A stretch of 30,811 nt of DNA from JAVBNC01 sp031551765 (GTDB taxonomy: Bacteria > Desulfobacterota > Desulfovibrionia > Desulfovibrionales > Desulfovibrionaceae): NCBI GenBank assembly GCA_031551765.1, contig JAVBNC010000086.1, positions 1-30,811 of the forward strand, in the 5' to 3' direction. Positions 23,478 through 30,811 of the stretch are shown here, piece after piece (positions within the stretch are counted from its first letter, which is position 1; each line of letters begins with the position of its first letter). Below the pieces are notes generated by a model, which was not told where the DNA came from, did no database searches, and worked only from the letters and a program-made list of their open reading frames with translations. The position numbers and the translations under genes were made by a program.

Positions 23478-24737
23478 ATGAGCTATACGATTTCCCCTGA
23501 AATCCAGGCCGTTTTTGACAAGCTGCTGGCCAACGAGAAGGTCAAAAAAGCCATGGCCTACCTGGAGGCCGACCACGACAACCGTATCGCGGAACAGAAA
23601 GAAATGACGCTGGTGCCCGGCACGCCCTTTACGGAGCACCTGCACCGCGCGCCCATGTACAAGGCCAAACTGGAAAAGTACGGGCTGAAAAATTGCGTCA
23701 TCGACTCGGAAAGCAACGCCTACGGCCTTATCCAGGGCAGCACCCCCAGGCCCAAAGTGGTGCTGGAAGGCCACCTGGACACCGTGTTTTCCGAGGACAC
23801 CAAGCTGGAGATCACGGAAAAAGACGGCCGCATTTACTGCCCCGGCATTGCGGACGACACCGCCGCCCTGGCCGTGAACCTTTCCATTCTGCGGGCCATT
23901 GTGGACGCGGGCCTGAAACCCGTGGGCACCATTCTGCTGGGCGGCACCAGCGGCGAAGAAGGGGAAGGCAATATCCGGGGCATCCGCACCCTGCTCAAAG
24001 AGCACCAGGATATCGACGCCTGCCTGAACATGGAAGCGGCCCTCAACAACCGCGTCACCTATGGGGCCATCGGCTCCACCCGTTTTGAATTCGTGTTTCG
24101 CGGTCCCGGCGGGCACAGCTGGGGCGCGTTCGGTCTGCCCAGCCCGCTGCACGCCATGGGCCGGGCCATTGCCAAGATTTCCGAAGTGATCACGCCGGAA
24201 GACCCCAAAACCACCTACACCGTGGGCGTGGTTTCCGGCGGCACCTCCATCAACTCCATTGCCAACGAAGGCCGCATGAAGCTGGATATCCGCTCCGTGT
24301 CCGCCGAAGCGCTCAAGGAAACGGCCCACAAAATGCTGGCCCTGGTGAACATGGCCGTGGCCGAGGAAAACCTGTTCCGCGCGAAAAGCAGCCAGGTGGT
24401 CACGCTGGAAGTGGTGCACCTGGGCGACCGCCCGGCCGGCAACCAGGCCAAGGATTCCATGATCGTGCAGGTGGGCTGCGCCGGCACCGTGGCCGTGGGC
24501 GTGGAACCGCACCTGACCGCGCCTTCCAGCACCAACGCCAACGCGCCCATCAGCATGGGCGTGCCCGCGGTGGTGATCGGGGCCGGCGGCAAAACCGGCA
24601 ATACCCATGCCCTGGACGAGTGGTACGATCCCAAGGACGGCTGGAAGGGCGCGCAAAAGGGCCTGCTCATGCTCTTCGCCCTGGTGGGCCTGGAAGGCGT
24701 GACCGAACCCCTGGCTAAAGCCGTGACCCGCAAATAA
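23478..24737 (+). CDS. M20-family zinc metallopeptidase/amidohydrolase, paralogue 1
   Basis: 419 aa, cytoplasmic (no signal peptide). Metal and catalytic residues of M20: GHLD (His99, Asp101), Asp126 in GIADD, Glu160-Glu161 in TSGEEGEG, Glu186 and His377; the dimer-domain His213 lies in GPGGHSW. Such enzymes hydrolyse dipeptides, N-acyl amino acids or similar amides; the substrate is unknown. AAGG lies 7 nt before the ATG at 23478. It is first in an operon with an M81 enzyme (68 nt gap) and a second M20 enzyme that is clearly its paralogue throughout. No transporter or regulator is linked within the window. Confidence 0.9.
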   Translation: MSYTISPEIQAVFDKLLANEKVKKAMAYLEADHDNRIAEQKEMTLVPGTPFTEHLHRAPMYKAKLEKYGLKNCVIDSESNAYGLIQGSTPRPKVVLEGHLDTVFSEDTKLEITEKDGRIYCPGIADDTAALAVNLSILRAIVDAGLKPVGTILLGGTSGEEGEGNIRGIRTLLKEHQDIDACLNMEAALNNRVTYGAIGSTRFEFVFRGPGGHSWGAFGLPSPLHAMGRAIAKISEVITPEDPKTTYTVGVVSGGTSINSIANEGRMKLDIRSVSAEALKETAHKMLALVNMAVAEENLFRAKSSQVVTLEVVHLGDRPAGNQAKDSMIVQVGCAGTVAVGVEPHLTAPSSTNANAPISMGVPAVVIGAGGKTGNTHALDEWYDPKDGWKGAQKGLLMLFALVGLEGVTEPLAKAVTRK

Positions 24738-24805
24738 CCTATTCGCGCCCCGCTCTCCGTTTCATGGGGGGGCGGGGCGCTCCACTTCCAGAAAAGGAGG
24801 CAGCC

Positions 24806-26275
24806 ATGGCCCGCACCATCGTGCTCGCCGAGTTCAAGCATGAGACCAACTCCTTTTCCACGGCGCTCACCGGTCTGGAGACCTTCCGGGCGCGCAACCT
24901 CCTGCTTGGCAAGGATATCGAGCCCCATTTCAAAGGAACGGCAACAGAGGTAGGCGGTTTTCTGGACGGCTGCGCCAAAGAGGGGCTTACGCCCGTCCCG
25001 GTTGTGGCGGCCAACGCCATACCCGGCGGCAAGGTCACCCGGGAAGCCTTTAACTACATGCGCGACGCGCTGCTCAGCGGCCTGCGCGAAACCAAGCCGG
25101 ACGGGGTGCTGCTGGCGCTGCACGGCGCCATGGTGGCGGAAGACGCCCCGGACGGCGAAGGCGAGCTGCTTCTTGCCGTGCGCCAGCTGGTGGGGCCGGA
25201 TATTCCGGTCATCTGCACGCTGGATTTGCACGGCAACATCACTCAGGCCATGCTGGACAACGCCACCGTGCTGATCGGCTACGACAAAAACCCCCACGTG
25301 GACCTGGCCGAGCGGGGGCGGGAGGCGGCGCAGGTCATGGCCGGCTGCCTGGGCGGCGCGCTCAAACCCGTCATGCGGCATAAGCGCGTTCCTTTGCTCT
25401 GCCCGGTCTTCAACACCGCGGCCGAGCCCATGCTCTCCCGGTACGAGCGGCTGCACCGCTGGGAAGAAGAGCCCGGCGCCATCTGCGCCAGCCTGTTCCA
25501 CGGCTTTTTCCGCTCGGACATAGCGGAAGCCAGCATGTCGGTCGTCGCGGTGACCGATAATGACCCGGAACTGGGCCAGCGCATCGTGGACGACATGGCC
25601 GAAGAGATCATGCGCAACCGGGAGCAGTTCACCAAAAACATGCCCACCGTGGAGGAAGCGGTGCAACGGGCCATGGCCGCCAAGGAGTTTCCCGTGGTGC
25701 TGGCGGATGTTTCCGACAACCCCGGCGGCGGCTCCACGGGCGACGGCACCTATCTGCTGGCGGCGCTGGCAGCGGCCAAGGCCAAAAGCGTGTGCTACGC
25801 CGTGATGGTGGACCCGGAAAGCGCGGCGCAGGCCGCCAAAGCCGGGGCCGGGGCGTATATTGACGTCAGCCTGGGCGGCAAGTGCGAACCCGTCAACGGC
25901 CCGTCCCTGCAAACGCGGGCAAAGGTGATCAGCATTTCCGACGGCGTTTTTTACAACAAGGGGCCCATGTGGCACGGCGTGAAAATGGAAGCCGGGCTTA
26001 CGGCCGTGCTGGACCTGGACGGCATAGAGGTGCTGGTCTGCTCCAACCGCCTGCAGCCGACGGACCCGGAACTTTTTCGCGTCAACGGCATTGAGCCGCT
26101 GGAGCGCAAGGTCATCGTGGTCAAGTCCGCCCAGCATTTCAAGGCCGGGTATCTGCCCATAGCCAAGGAAATTCTGGAAGTGGACGCGCCGGGCCTGGCC
26201 TCGCAGCATCCCCGCAATTTCGCGTTCAAGAATATTCTCCGTCCCGTGTTCCCGCTGGACAAGGAAGGCTGGTAA
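24806..26275 (+). CDS. M81-family metallopeptidase (MlrC/microcystinase C-like)
   Basis: 489 aa. FKHETNSFS (residues 10-18) with His12, ALHGAMVAED, CTLDLHGN and YDKNPHVDLAERG are the metal-site and core motifs of the MlrC N-terminal domain (former DUF1485); the C-terminal MlrC domain follows from about residue 300 (VLADVSDNPGGGSTGDGT). MlrC acts on linear peptide products of microcystin in Sphingomonas, but most homologues lie outside that pathway, so the name should not be read as a substrate. AAAGGAGG lies 6 nt before ATG 24806. It sits between two M20 paralogues and probably acts in one peptide or amide degradation route with them. Confidence 0.9.
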   Translation: MARTIVLAEFKHETNSFSTALTGLETFRARNLLLGKDIEPHFKGTATEVGGFLDGCAKEGLTPVPVVAANAIPGGKVTREAFNYMRDALLSGLRETKPDGVLLALHGAMVAEDAPDGEGELLLAVRQLVGPDIPVICTLDLHGNITQAMLDNATVLIGYDKNPHVDLAERGREAAQVMAGCLGGALKPVMRHKRVPLLCPVFNTAAEPMLSRYERLHRWEEEPGAICASLFHGFFRSDIAEASMSVVAVTDNDPELGQRIVDDMAEEIMRNREQFTKNMPTVEEAVQRAMAAKEFPVVLADVSDNPGGGSTGDGTYLLAALAAAKAKSVCYAVMVDPESAAQAAKAGAGAYIDVSLGGKCEPVNGPSLQTRAKVISISDGVFYNKGPMWHGVKMEAGLTAVLDLDGIEVLVCSNRLQPTDPELFRVNGIEPLERKVIVVKSAQHFKAGYLPIAKEILEVDAPGLASQHPRNFAFKNILRPVFPLDKEGW

Positions 26276-26360
26276 AAAGCAAGACAGGGAAAGGTTCCGC
26301 CATGTCGTCCCGCCGGGCAACCGGCGCCTGAGGCTCGTGTTTCATTAAAAGGAGAAAGCC

Positions 26361-27605
26361 ATGCCCACGGTTACCCCCGCTGTACGCTCTCTGATCGAAA
26401 CGCTGCTTGCCGACCCCGGCATGCAAAAAGCCCTGGCCTTTCTGGAGGCGGACCAGGCCGACATGCTGGCGGAACTCAAGGAAATGACCCTGCTGCACGG
26501 CGCGCCCTTCGCGGAAAGCGAGTTGCGTTCCCCCATGTTCAAGAAGAAGCTGGAAGCGCTGGGTGTCACGGAATGCCGCATCGACGCGGACGACAACGCC
26601 TACGGCTTTCTGCCCGGCAGCGGCGACAGCTCGAAGGTGGTGCTGGAAGCGCACCTGGACACGGTGTTCCCCAAGGAAACGCCGCTGGCCATCACGGAAA
26701 AGGACGGCGTCTTTTACTGCCCCGGCATCAGCGACGACACGGCGGGCCTGGCGGAACTGCTTTCCATCCTGCGGGCCATCCGCCATGCGGGCCTGAAGCC
26801 CGTGCGCACCATTCTGGCGGGCGGCACCAGCGGGGAAGAGGGCGAGGGCAATATCCGGGGCATACGGGCCATGCTGCGCGACAACCCGGACGTGGCCGCC
26901 TGCCTGGCCCTGGAGCCGGACGACGCGGGCATGCTGACCAAGGGCGCGGTGGGCTCCAAGCGCTACGAATTCATTTTCACCGGCCCCGGCGGACACAGCT
27001 GGCTGGCTTACGGTCTGCCCAGCCCGCTGCACGCCATGTGCCGCGCCGTGGCCAAAATGTCGGACGTGATCACGCCTTCCGAGCCGCGCACCACGTACAC
27101 CGTGGGGGTCATTTCCGGCGGCACTTCTGTAAACTCCATCGCGCACAGCTCCCGCTGCAAGCTGGACATGCGTTCCGTCAGCACCAAGGCCCTGGCCGAA
27201 GTGGAGCGCACCATGCTGCGCCTGGCGCAGGAAGCCGTGGACGAGGAAAACGCCTTCCGCGCGGCCAGCGGCCAGAAGGTGGCCGTGGAAGTGGTGTGCA
27301 TAGGCGACCGCCCCGCCGGGGAACAGGACGAAAACAGCCCCATCGTTCAGGCCGCCTGGGCCGCCAACGAAGCCCTGGGCAACACGCCCGTGATCACGGA
27401 ACCGGGCAGCACCAACGCCAACGCGCCTATCAGCCAGGGCATTCCGGCCCTGGTCATCCGCACGGGCGGCAAGAGCGGGGGCATCCACTCCCTGGATGAA
27501 TGGCACGACCCGCGCGGCATGGATAAGGGCGCGAAAGCGGCCCTGCTGCTCCTGTTCGCCCTGGCCGGACTGCAAGGGGTGACCCAGCCGCTGGCGCTGC
27601 GTTAA
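26361..27605 (+). CDS. M20-family zinc metallopeptidase/amidohydrolase, paralogue 2
   Basis: 414 aa, strongly similar to the product of 23478-24737 over the whole length, with the same ligands: AHLDTVFP, ISDDTAGL, GGTSGEEGEGNIRGIR, GPGGHSW and a C-terminal HSLDEWHD. One visible difference is the residue group at the fourth ligand region (LEPDDAG here, MEAALNN in paralogue 1), which could alter specificity. AAAAGGAG lies before ATG 26361. It follows the M81 gene by 85 nt and is followed at once by the composite repeat, copy B. Confidence 0.9.
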   Translation: MPTVTPAVRSLIETLLADPGMQKALAFLEADQADMLAELKEMTLLHGAPFAESELRSPMFKKKLEALGVTECRIDADDNAYGFLPGSGDSSKVVLEAHLDTVFPKETPLAITEKDGVFYCPGISDDTAGLAELLSILRAIRHAGLKPVRTILAGGTSGEEGEGNIRGIRAMLRDNPDVAACLALEPDDAGMLTKGAVGSKRYEFIFTGPGGHSWLAYGLPSPLHAMCRAVAKMSDVITPSEPRTTYTVGVISGGTSVNSIAHSSRCKLDMRSVSTKALAEVERTMLRLAQEAVDEENAFRAASGQKVAVEVVCIGDRPAGEQDENSPIVQAAWAANEALGNTPVITEPGSTNANAPISQGIPALVIRTGGKSGGIHSLDEWHDPRGMDKGAKAALLLLFALAGLQGVTQPLALR

Positions 27606-27876
27606 GGGCTGTCTTTAGAGCAGTTTCGCTTTGATATTGTCGCTTAACGGCGGGCAAAGCCCGCCTACGCCAATCTCACGGCAAGGATTTGAGGACAAAT
27701 CCTTTTAGAGCAGATAAACATTTTCAATGTTAATCTGCTCTAAAAAGCGTCTTTTGCCCCTTGGCGGCGTCAAATCCCGATTCTGAGCCAGGGCTGTACC
27801 GTGAGAGTACCACCCCTGGCTCAGAATCGGTCTTTTCCTTGCCAGGGGACAAAATCTGTCTTTTTTGAGACAGCCC
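27606..27876. repeat. Composite palindromic element, copy B (order Y-X)
   Basis: Begins on the nucleotide after the M20 stop. It is bounded by a 9-bp inverted repeat, GGGCTGTCT (27606-27614) and AGACAGCCC (27868-27876). Module Y (27615-27745) holds GGCGGGC-aaa-GCCCGCC (27649-27665), AAGGATTT/AAATCCTT, and a closing hairpin TTTTAGAGCAGAT..ATCTGCTCTAAAA. Module X (27741-27866) is a long hairpin with CCGATTCTGAGCCAGGG and CCCTGGCTCAGAATCGG arms. Module order is the reverse of copy A (2517-2856), and compensatory changes keep the stems paired. Confidence 0.82.
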
Positions 27877-27897
27877 CGAGACTTGAATATGCCGAAT

Positions 27898-27932
27898 AAA
27901 AAACGCGCTCCTGTCCGGGAGCGCGTTTTTTT
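27898..27932. terminator. Bidirectional intrinsic terminator
   Basis: AAAAAACGCGCTCC and GGAGCGCGTTTTTT form a 14-bp inverted repeat with a 6-nt loop, T-runs on both strands. It ends bioB (-) and the M20-M81-M20 operon (+). Confidence 0.92.
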
Positions 27933-27943
27933 GCGGCGGCCGC

Positions 27944-28930
27944 TCAGGCCGGGGGCATGATCCCCAGGGCGCGCAGCAGATCCCGGTCCCGCTCAAAGGG
28001 GCTGCCCTTGGCCGTGAGGTAATCTCCCACCATAATGGCGTTGGCGCCCGCGAAAAAAACGCTGTTTTCCCACGCGCCCAGAGTGGACCCGCGCCCGCCG
28101 CAGATAATCAGATCCCGGGCCGGGTGCATGAGCCGGAACAGCGCGATGACGGCCAGGGCTTCCTGCGGTTCAAGGCCGGGCGCGTTTTCCATGGCTGTGC
28201 CGGGAATGGGCGTGAGAAAGTTTACGGGTATGGAATCCACGCCCAGCTCGCGCAGGGTTTCGGACAGCTCCAGCCTTTCGGTCCAGCCTTCTCCCAGGCC
28301 GAAAATGCCGCCGGAACAGACGCGCAGCCCGGCCGTTTTGGCCCGCCGCACCGTCTCCACCCGCTTTTCGTAGCCGTGGGTGGTGCAAATGGACGGGTAG
28401 CGGCTGCGAGATGTTTCCAGGTTGTGGTGGTAGCTGGTAAACCCGGCCTGGCGCAGCGCTTCGGCCTGGCCTTCCTTGAGCAGCCCCAGGGACGCGCAGA
28501 GCTTGATGCCCGCGCGGGCCGTGATGCGCGAAGCCGCCTCGCACAGCGCGTCCAGGTCCCGTCCTGAAGGCCCGGCCCCGCTGGTGACAATGCCCATGTA
28601 GGCGACGCCAGCTTCCGCAAGGCGTTCGGCGCGTTCCAGAAGCGCTTCCCCGCCGAGCAGCGGGTACACGGCCGCGCCGGTTTCGTGGTGGCGCGACTGG
28701 GCGCAAAAGGCGCAGTCTTCCGTACAGCGGCCGGATTTGGCGTTGATGATGCCGCAGGCGAAAGGCCTGGCCTTGCCCGCCAGGGTGGCGGCTCTGGAGG
28801 CTGCTCCGGCGGCGCCTGTCAGGTCCAGGAGCCGGGAAGGCAGGTGGGGCAGCAGCTTTTTCGCGTCAGCCGCGGACAAAGGGGTGCCGGAACAAGCGGA
28901 GGCAAGAAGGGAGCGGAAAACTGAAGGCAT
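27944..28930 (-). CDS. bioB: Biotin synthase, variant lacking classical [2Fe-2S] ligands
   Basis: 328 aa. Radical SAM enzyme inserting sulfur into dethiobiotin. The SAM cluster triad is C69-C73-C76 (GRCTEDCAFCAQS); YHHNLETS, CSGGIFGLGE and a C-terminal VGDYLT are BioB signatures. Compared with the E. coli enzyme, Cys128 and Cys188 are kept (C145, C205), but the Cys97 position is Tyr111 and the Arg260 position is Ile275; extra cysteines occur at 59 (FACGIINAKSG) and 277 (IICGGR). This pattern fits the BioB group of obligate anaerobes described with an auxiliary [4Fe-4S] cluster. ATG 28930 is preferred to 28966, which lacks a Shine-Dalgarno. No other bio genes are in the window. Confidence 0.93.
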   Translation of the reverse strand: MPSVFRSLLASACSGTPLSAADAKKLLPHLPSRLLDLTGAAGAASRAATLAGKARPFACGIINAKSGRCTEDCAFCAQSRHHETGAAVYPLLGGEALLERAERLAEAGVAYMGIVTSGAGPSGRDLDALCEAASRITARAGIKLCASLGLLKEGQAEALRQAGFTSYHHNLETSRSRYPSICTTHGYEKRVETVRRAKTAGLRVCSGGIFGLGEGWTERLELSETLRELGVDSIPVNFLTPIPGTAMENAPGLEPQEALAVIALFRLMHPARDLIICGGRGSTLGAWENSVFFAGANAIMVGDYLTAKGSPFERDRDLLRALGIMPPA

Positions 28931-29003
28931 GGCGAAACAACCTGAAAAAAAGAATGAATGCCGCATTGTATGGCGCGGGGCAAGGCCCTGTCAATGCTGG
29001 CTG

Positions 29004-29047
29004 AAAAAACGAAGCGGCCGCGCCGCTCTTTCCGGAACGGCGCGGCC
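29004..29047 (-). terminator. Intrinsic terminator of the acetamidase-like gene
   Basis: On the minus strand, GGCCGCGCCG and CGGCGCGGCC form a 10-bp stem, followed after GCTTCG by six Ts. It separates the acetamidase-like gene from bioB. Confidence 0.8.
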
Positions 29048-29083
29048 TGCAAACGTTTTACCTGACAAGTGCGGCACGCGGCC

Positions 29084-30127
29084 CTATTTCTTCTTACCCT
29101 TGGCGTCCTTGAAAATGCTCTTGGGGATCATGCCGTGGATGCCCTTGTTGCCGTCCACGATCTGGGTCACGCGGAAATCCACGGCCAGGCTGCACAGGGC
29201 GTAGGCTTCTTCCCTGGTCAGGCCCTTGGTGGTGGAGAGAAAGGTAATGGCGTCGCGCAGCGCCATTTTCATGGCTTCGTCCAGGCTTTGGTGAAAGCCC
29301 ATGGTGATCCAGTGGGTGGGCGTTTCGGCCATGGGGCGTTCCAGCTTCATGTGCTTCATGTCCTTGCGCACGATGAACTGCAGTTCCACTTCCTCGAAAT
29401 AGGTTTCAGCGGCGGTAATGCACACTTCGCCGTCGCCTTGCAGGCCGTGGGCGTCGGCGGCCATGAACAGCGCGCCCGGCACGTTCACGGGCACGAACAG
29501 CGTGGTGCCCACCACCAGTTCTTTATTGTCCATGTTGCCGGCGAAATAGTCGGGCACGGCGGAAGGCCGCACTTCCCCCGGCTTGGGCGAAATGGCCATG
29601 GTGCCCAGGAAAGGCTTGAGCGGCAGCACTATACCGGGCTTGAACTCCACGGTTTTCTTGTCGGCGGAGAAATTCAGGGTTTTGAAGTAGCCGTCTTTAA
29701 AGCCTTCCGGCAGGCCGCCGAGCTTCCATTCATCGGGGTAGATATAGGTGACGCCGTAGCTGCCCGGCACAATTTTCTTGATGCGCACTTCCAGCACGTC
29801 GCCAGGCTCCGCGCCCTTGATGAAAAAGGGGCCGGTAAAGGCGTACGCGCCGTTTTTGCGTTCGGCCACGGCTTTGCGCAGCGCCGCAAGCTCTTTGACG
29901 GTCATGTTCCCTTTGAGCTTGCCTTCAAAAAGCATCACCGTGTTAAAAATGACCGAATCGCCGTTATCAATGGTCAGAACCGGGGGAATGGTGCTTTGCA
30001 GCATCCCGTTGTAGGCTTTGTCAGGGGTGATTTTGAAGGTGTGGACCTTGCCCAGGGAAGGCGAGGCCGCGAAAAGAATGAGCGGCACGCAACACAGCAG
30101 GCTCAAGAACAGTTTTTTCCCAGTCAC
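29084..30127 (-). CDS. Exported acetamidase/formamidase-family protein
   Basis: 347 aa. The FmdA/AmdA fold is indicated by PGDVLEVRIKKI, NMDNKELVVGTTLFVPVNVPGA and FMAADAHGLQGDGEVC, with the C-terminal half (LTREEAYALCSLAVDFRVTQ) typical of the family. These enzymes hydrolyse formamide or short amides to ammonia and the acid. Unusually, a clear Sec signal precedes the domain (KK at 4-5, hydrophobic 6-20, AASPSLG cleavage region), placing it in the periplasm; most characterised members are cytoplasmic. The start is GTG 30127, 5 nt after AGGAGGT; the nearer ATG is out of frame. It is a single-gene unit with its own terminator. The 237 nt upstream hold short hairpins but no gene. Confidence 0.85.
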   Translation of the reverse strand: MTGKKLFLSLLCCVPLILFAASPSLGKVHTFKITPDKAYNGMLQSTIPPVLTIDNGDSVIFNTVMLFEGKLKGNMTVKELAALRKAVAERKNGAYAFTGPFFIKGAEPGDVLEVRIKKIVPGSYGVTYIYPDEWKLGGLPEGFKDGYFKTLNFSADKKTVEFKPGIVLPLKPFLGTMAISPKPGEVRPSAVPDYFAGNMDNKELVVGTTLFVPVNVPGALFMAADAHGLQGDGEVCITAAETYFEEVELQFIVRKDMKHMKLERPMAETPTHWITMGFHQSLDEAMKMALRDAITFLSTTKGLTREEAYALCSLAVDFRVTQIVDGNKGIHGMIPKSIFKDAKGKKK

Positions 30128-30364
30128 AACATACCTCCTGAACGGGTTGGGGGTGTTTGCAGGGCTGGCCCGCCGGAACCCTTGGCCTCATCGGCGGGTT
30201 TTCCTGTAGTTTCCCTGGTTCGGCGCACATCCGCGCCGGGTGGCTTCCCTCCTGTTCCTTTTTGTTTTATTTGTACGTACCGGTGTTCGCGGTAAAAATC
30301 AAACGTCGTGTGACATGATCCCTTTTGGGACGCCGGTTCCGCCCGCCGGGCGAAAGGATCGTAG

Positions 30365-30811
30365 ATGATAGGTATTTCAAAGCTGTACTGCGGGCAAGTG
30401 GAGCCTTCCGACGCCCTGCGTTACGGGCGGCACTCCGGCTCGCTCCCCTCGCACCTGCTGCAATTTTCCAAGGACAAAAAGCCGGTGGTGGTTTGGAACA
30501 TGACCCGCCGCTGCAACCTTAAATGCGTGCACTGCTACGCCAAGGCCCTGGGCGAAAAGGGCGCGGATCCCATCAGTACGGAGCAGGGCAAGGCCATTAT
30601 CGATGACCTGGCCGCTTTCGGCGCGCCGGTCATGCTCTTTTCCGGGGGCGAGCCCCTGGTGCGCCAGGACCTGACTGAGCTTGCCGCCCACGCCACGGCC
30701 AAAGGCATGCGGGCCGTCATTTCCACCAACGGCACACTGATAACCAAGGAAAAAGCCAGGGAACTCAAAGGGGTCGGCCTTTCCTACGTGGGCATTTCCC
30801 TGGACGGCGGA
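30365..30811 (+). CDS. ahbC: 12,18-Didecarboxysiroheme deacetylase AhbC (radical SAM), 5' part
   Basis: 149 codons, open through the window end. MIGISKLYCG, the radical SAM triad C50-C54-C57 (RRCNLKCVHCYAK) and FSGGEPLVR match AhbC/NirJ-type proteins; the N-terminus is that of the AhbC seen in sulfate reducers. AhbC removes the acetate side chains from 12,18-didecarboxysiroheme to give Fe-coproporphyrin III in the siroheme-dependent heme pathway. AAAGGA lies 8 nt before ATG 30365. AhbD and NirJ are close relatives, so the symbol is not certain without the C-terminal cysteine region. Confidence 0.85.
   Translation, partial: MIGISKLYCGQVEPSDALRYGRHSGSLPSHLLQFSKDKKPVVVWNMTRRCNLKCVHCYAKALGEKGADPISTEQGKAIIDDLAAFGAPVMLFSGGEPLVRQDLTELAAHATAKGMRAVISTNGTLITKEKARELKGVGLSYVGISLDGG

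Noticed and set aside
24215..26320. A 701-codon minus-strand open frame opposite the M20 and M81 genes
   Set aside because: Antisense of two clear metallopeptidase genes; low-complexity His/Gly/Ala/Arg composition.
30169..30300. Hairpins and a TTGTAC...TAAAAA promoter-like pair upstream of ahbC
   Set aside because: Only partial matches to consensus and no consistent placement; not strong enough to call.

Overview
The window looks like a GC-rich chromosome segment from an anaerobic, flagellated sulfate reducer of the Desulfovibrio group (Desulfovibrionaceae or a close relative). This rests on gene content: an ahbC-type radical SAM gene of the siroheme-dependent heme route, TrmD fused to a second SPOUT-like domain, a BioB of the type seen in anaerobes, and a sigma-54 promoter in front of a gene next to a FlgN-like protein. 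It is inference; no 16S gene or other taxonomic marker lies in the window.

Layout. 1-3.3 kb (+): a family-9 glycosyltransferase, an unknown 200-aa protein behind a strong sigma-54 promoter, and a FlgN-like coiled-coil protein, probably flagellum related. 3.3-5.5 kb (-): a response regulator with PAS, GGDEF and EAL domains. 5.6-7.2 kb (-): rlpA and rnhB. 7.2-11.75 kb (-): the translation/secretion operon ffh-rpsP-khpA-rimM-trmD-rplS, closed by a textbook terminator. 12.2-15.1 kb (-): a two-gene operon of a chorismate mutase/EPSP-synthase-like fusion and a class I aminotransferase. 15.6-22.9 kb (-): a cell-shape operon, mreB-mreC-mreD-mrdA-rodA-bactofilin-sugar transferase, with tight overlaps. 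23.2 kb (-): the small SRP RNA gene, with its promoter back to back with that of the next operon. 23.5-27.6 kb (+): two paralogous M20 metallopeptidases flanking an M81 (MlrC-like) metallopeptidase. 27.9-30.1 kb (-): bioB and an exported acetamidase/formamidase homologue. 30.4 kb to the end (+): ahbC, cut by the window edge.

The intergenic spaces carry three families of structured repeats, each present twice: a composite multi-hairpin element (about 2.5-2.86 and 27.61-27.88 kb), a paired-hairpin element just upstream of two promoters (11.86 and 15.19 kb), and a 3'-end element with a long inverted repeat (position 1 and 12.15 kb).

The points most worth following are: mreC has no canonical start codon ahead of its membrane anchor and appears to start at AUU behind a perfect Shine-Dalgarno; the EPSP-synthase-like domain has lost the usual active-site motifs yet is fused to chorismate mutase and translationally coupled to an aminotransferase; BioB lacks two of the classical [2Fe-2S] ligands; rnhB starts 9 nt after a strong terminator; and the composite repeat shows compensatory base changes between its copies. 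I did not find a CRISPR array, an insertion sequence with a transposase, a phage, or an obviously novel defence system.
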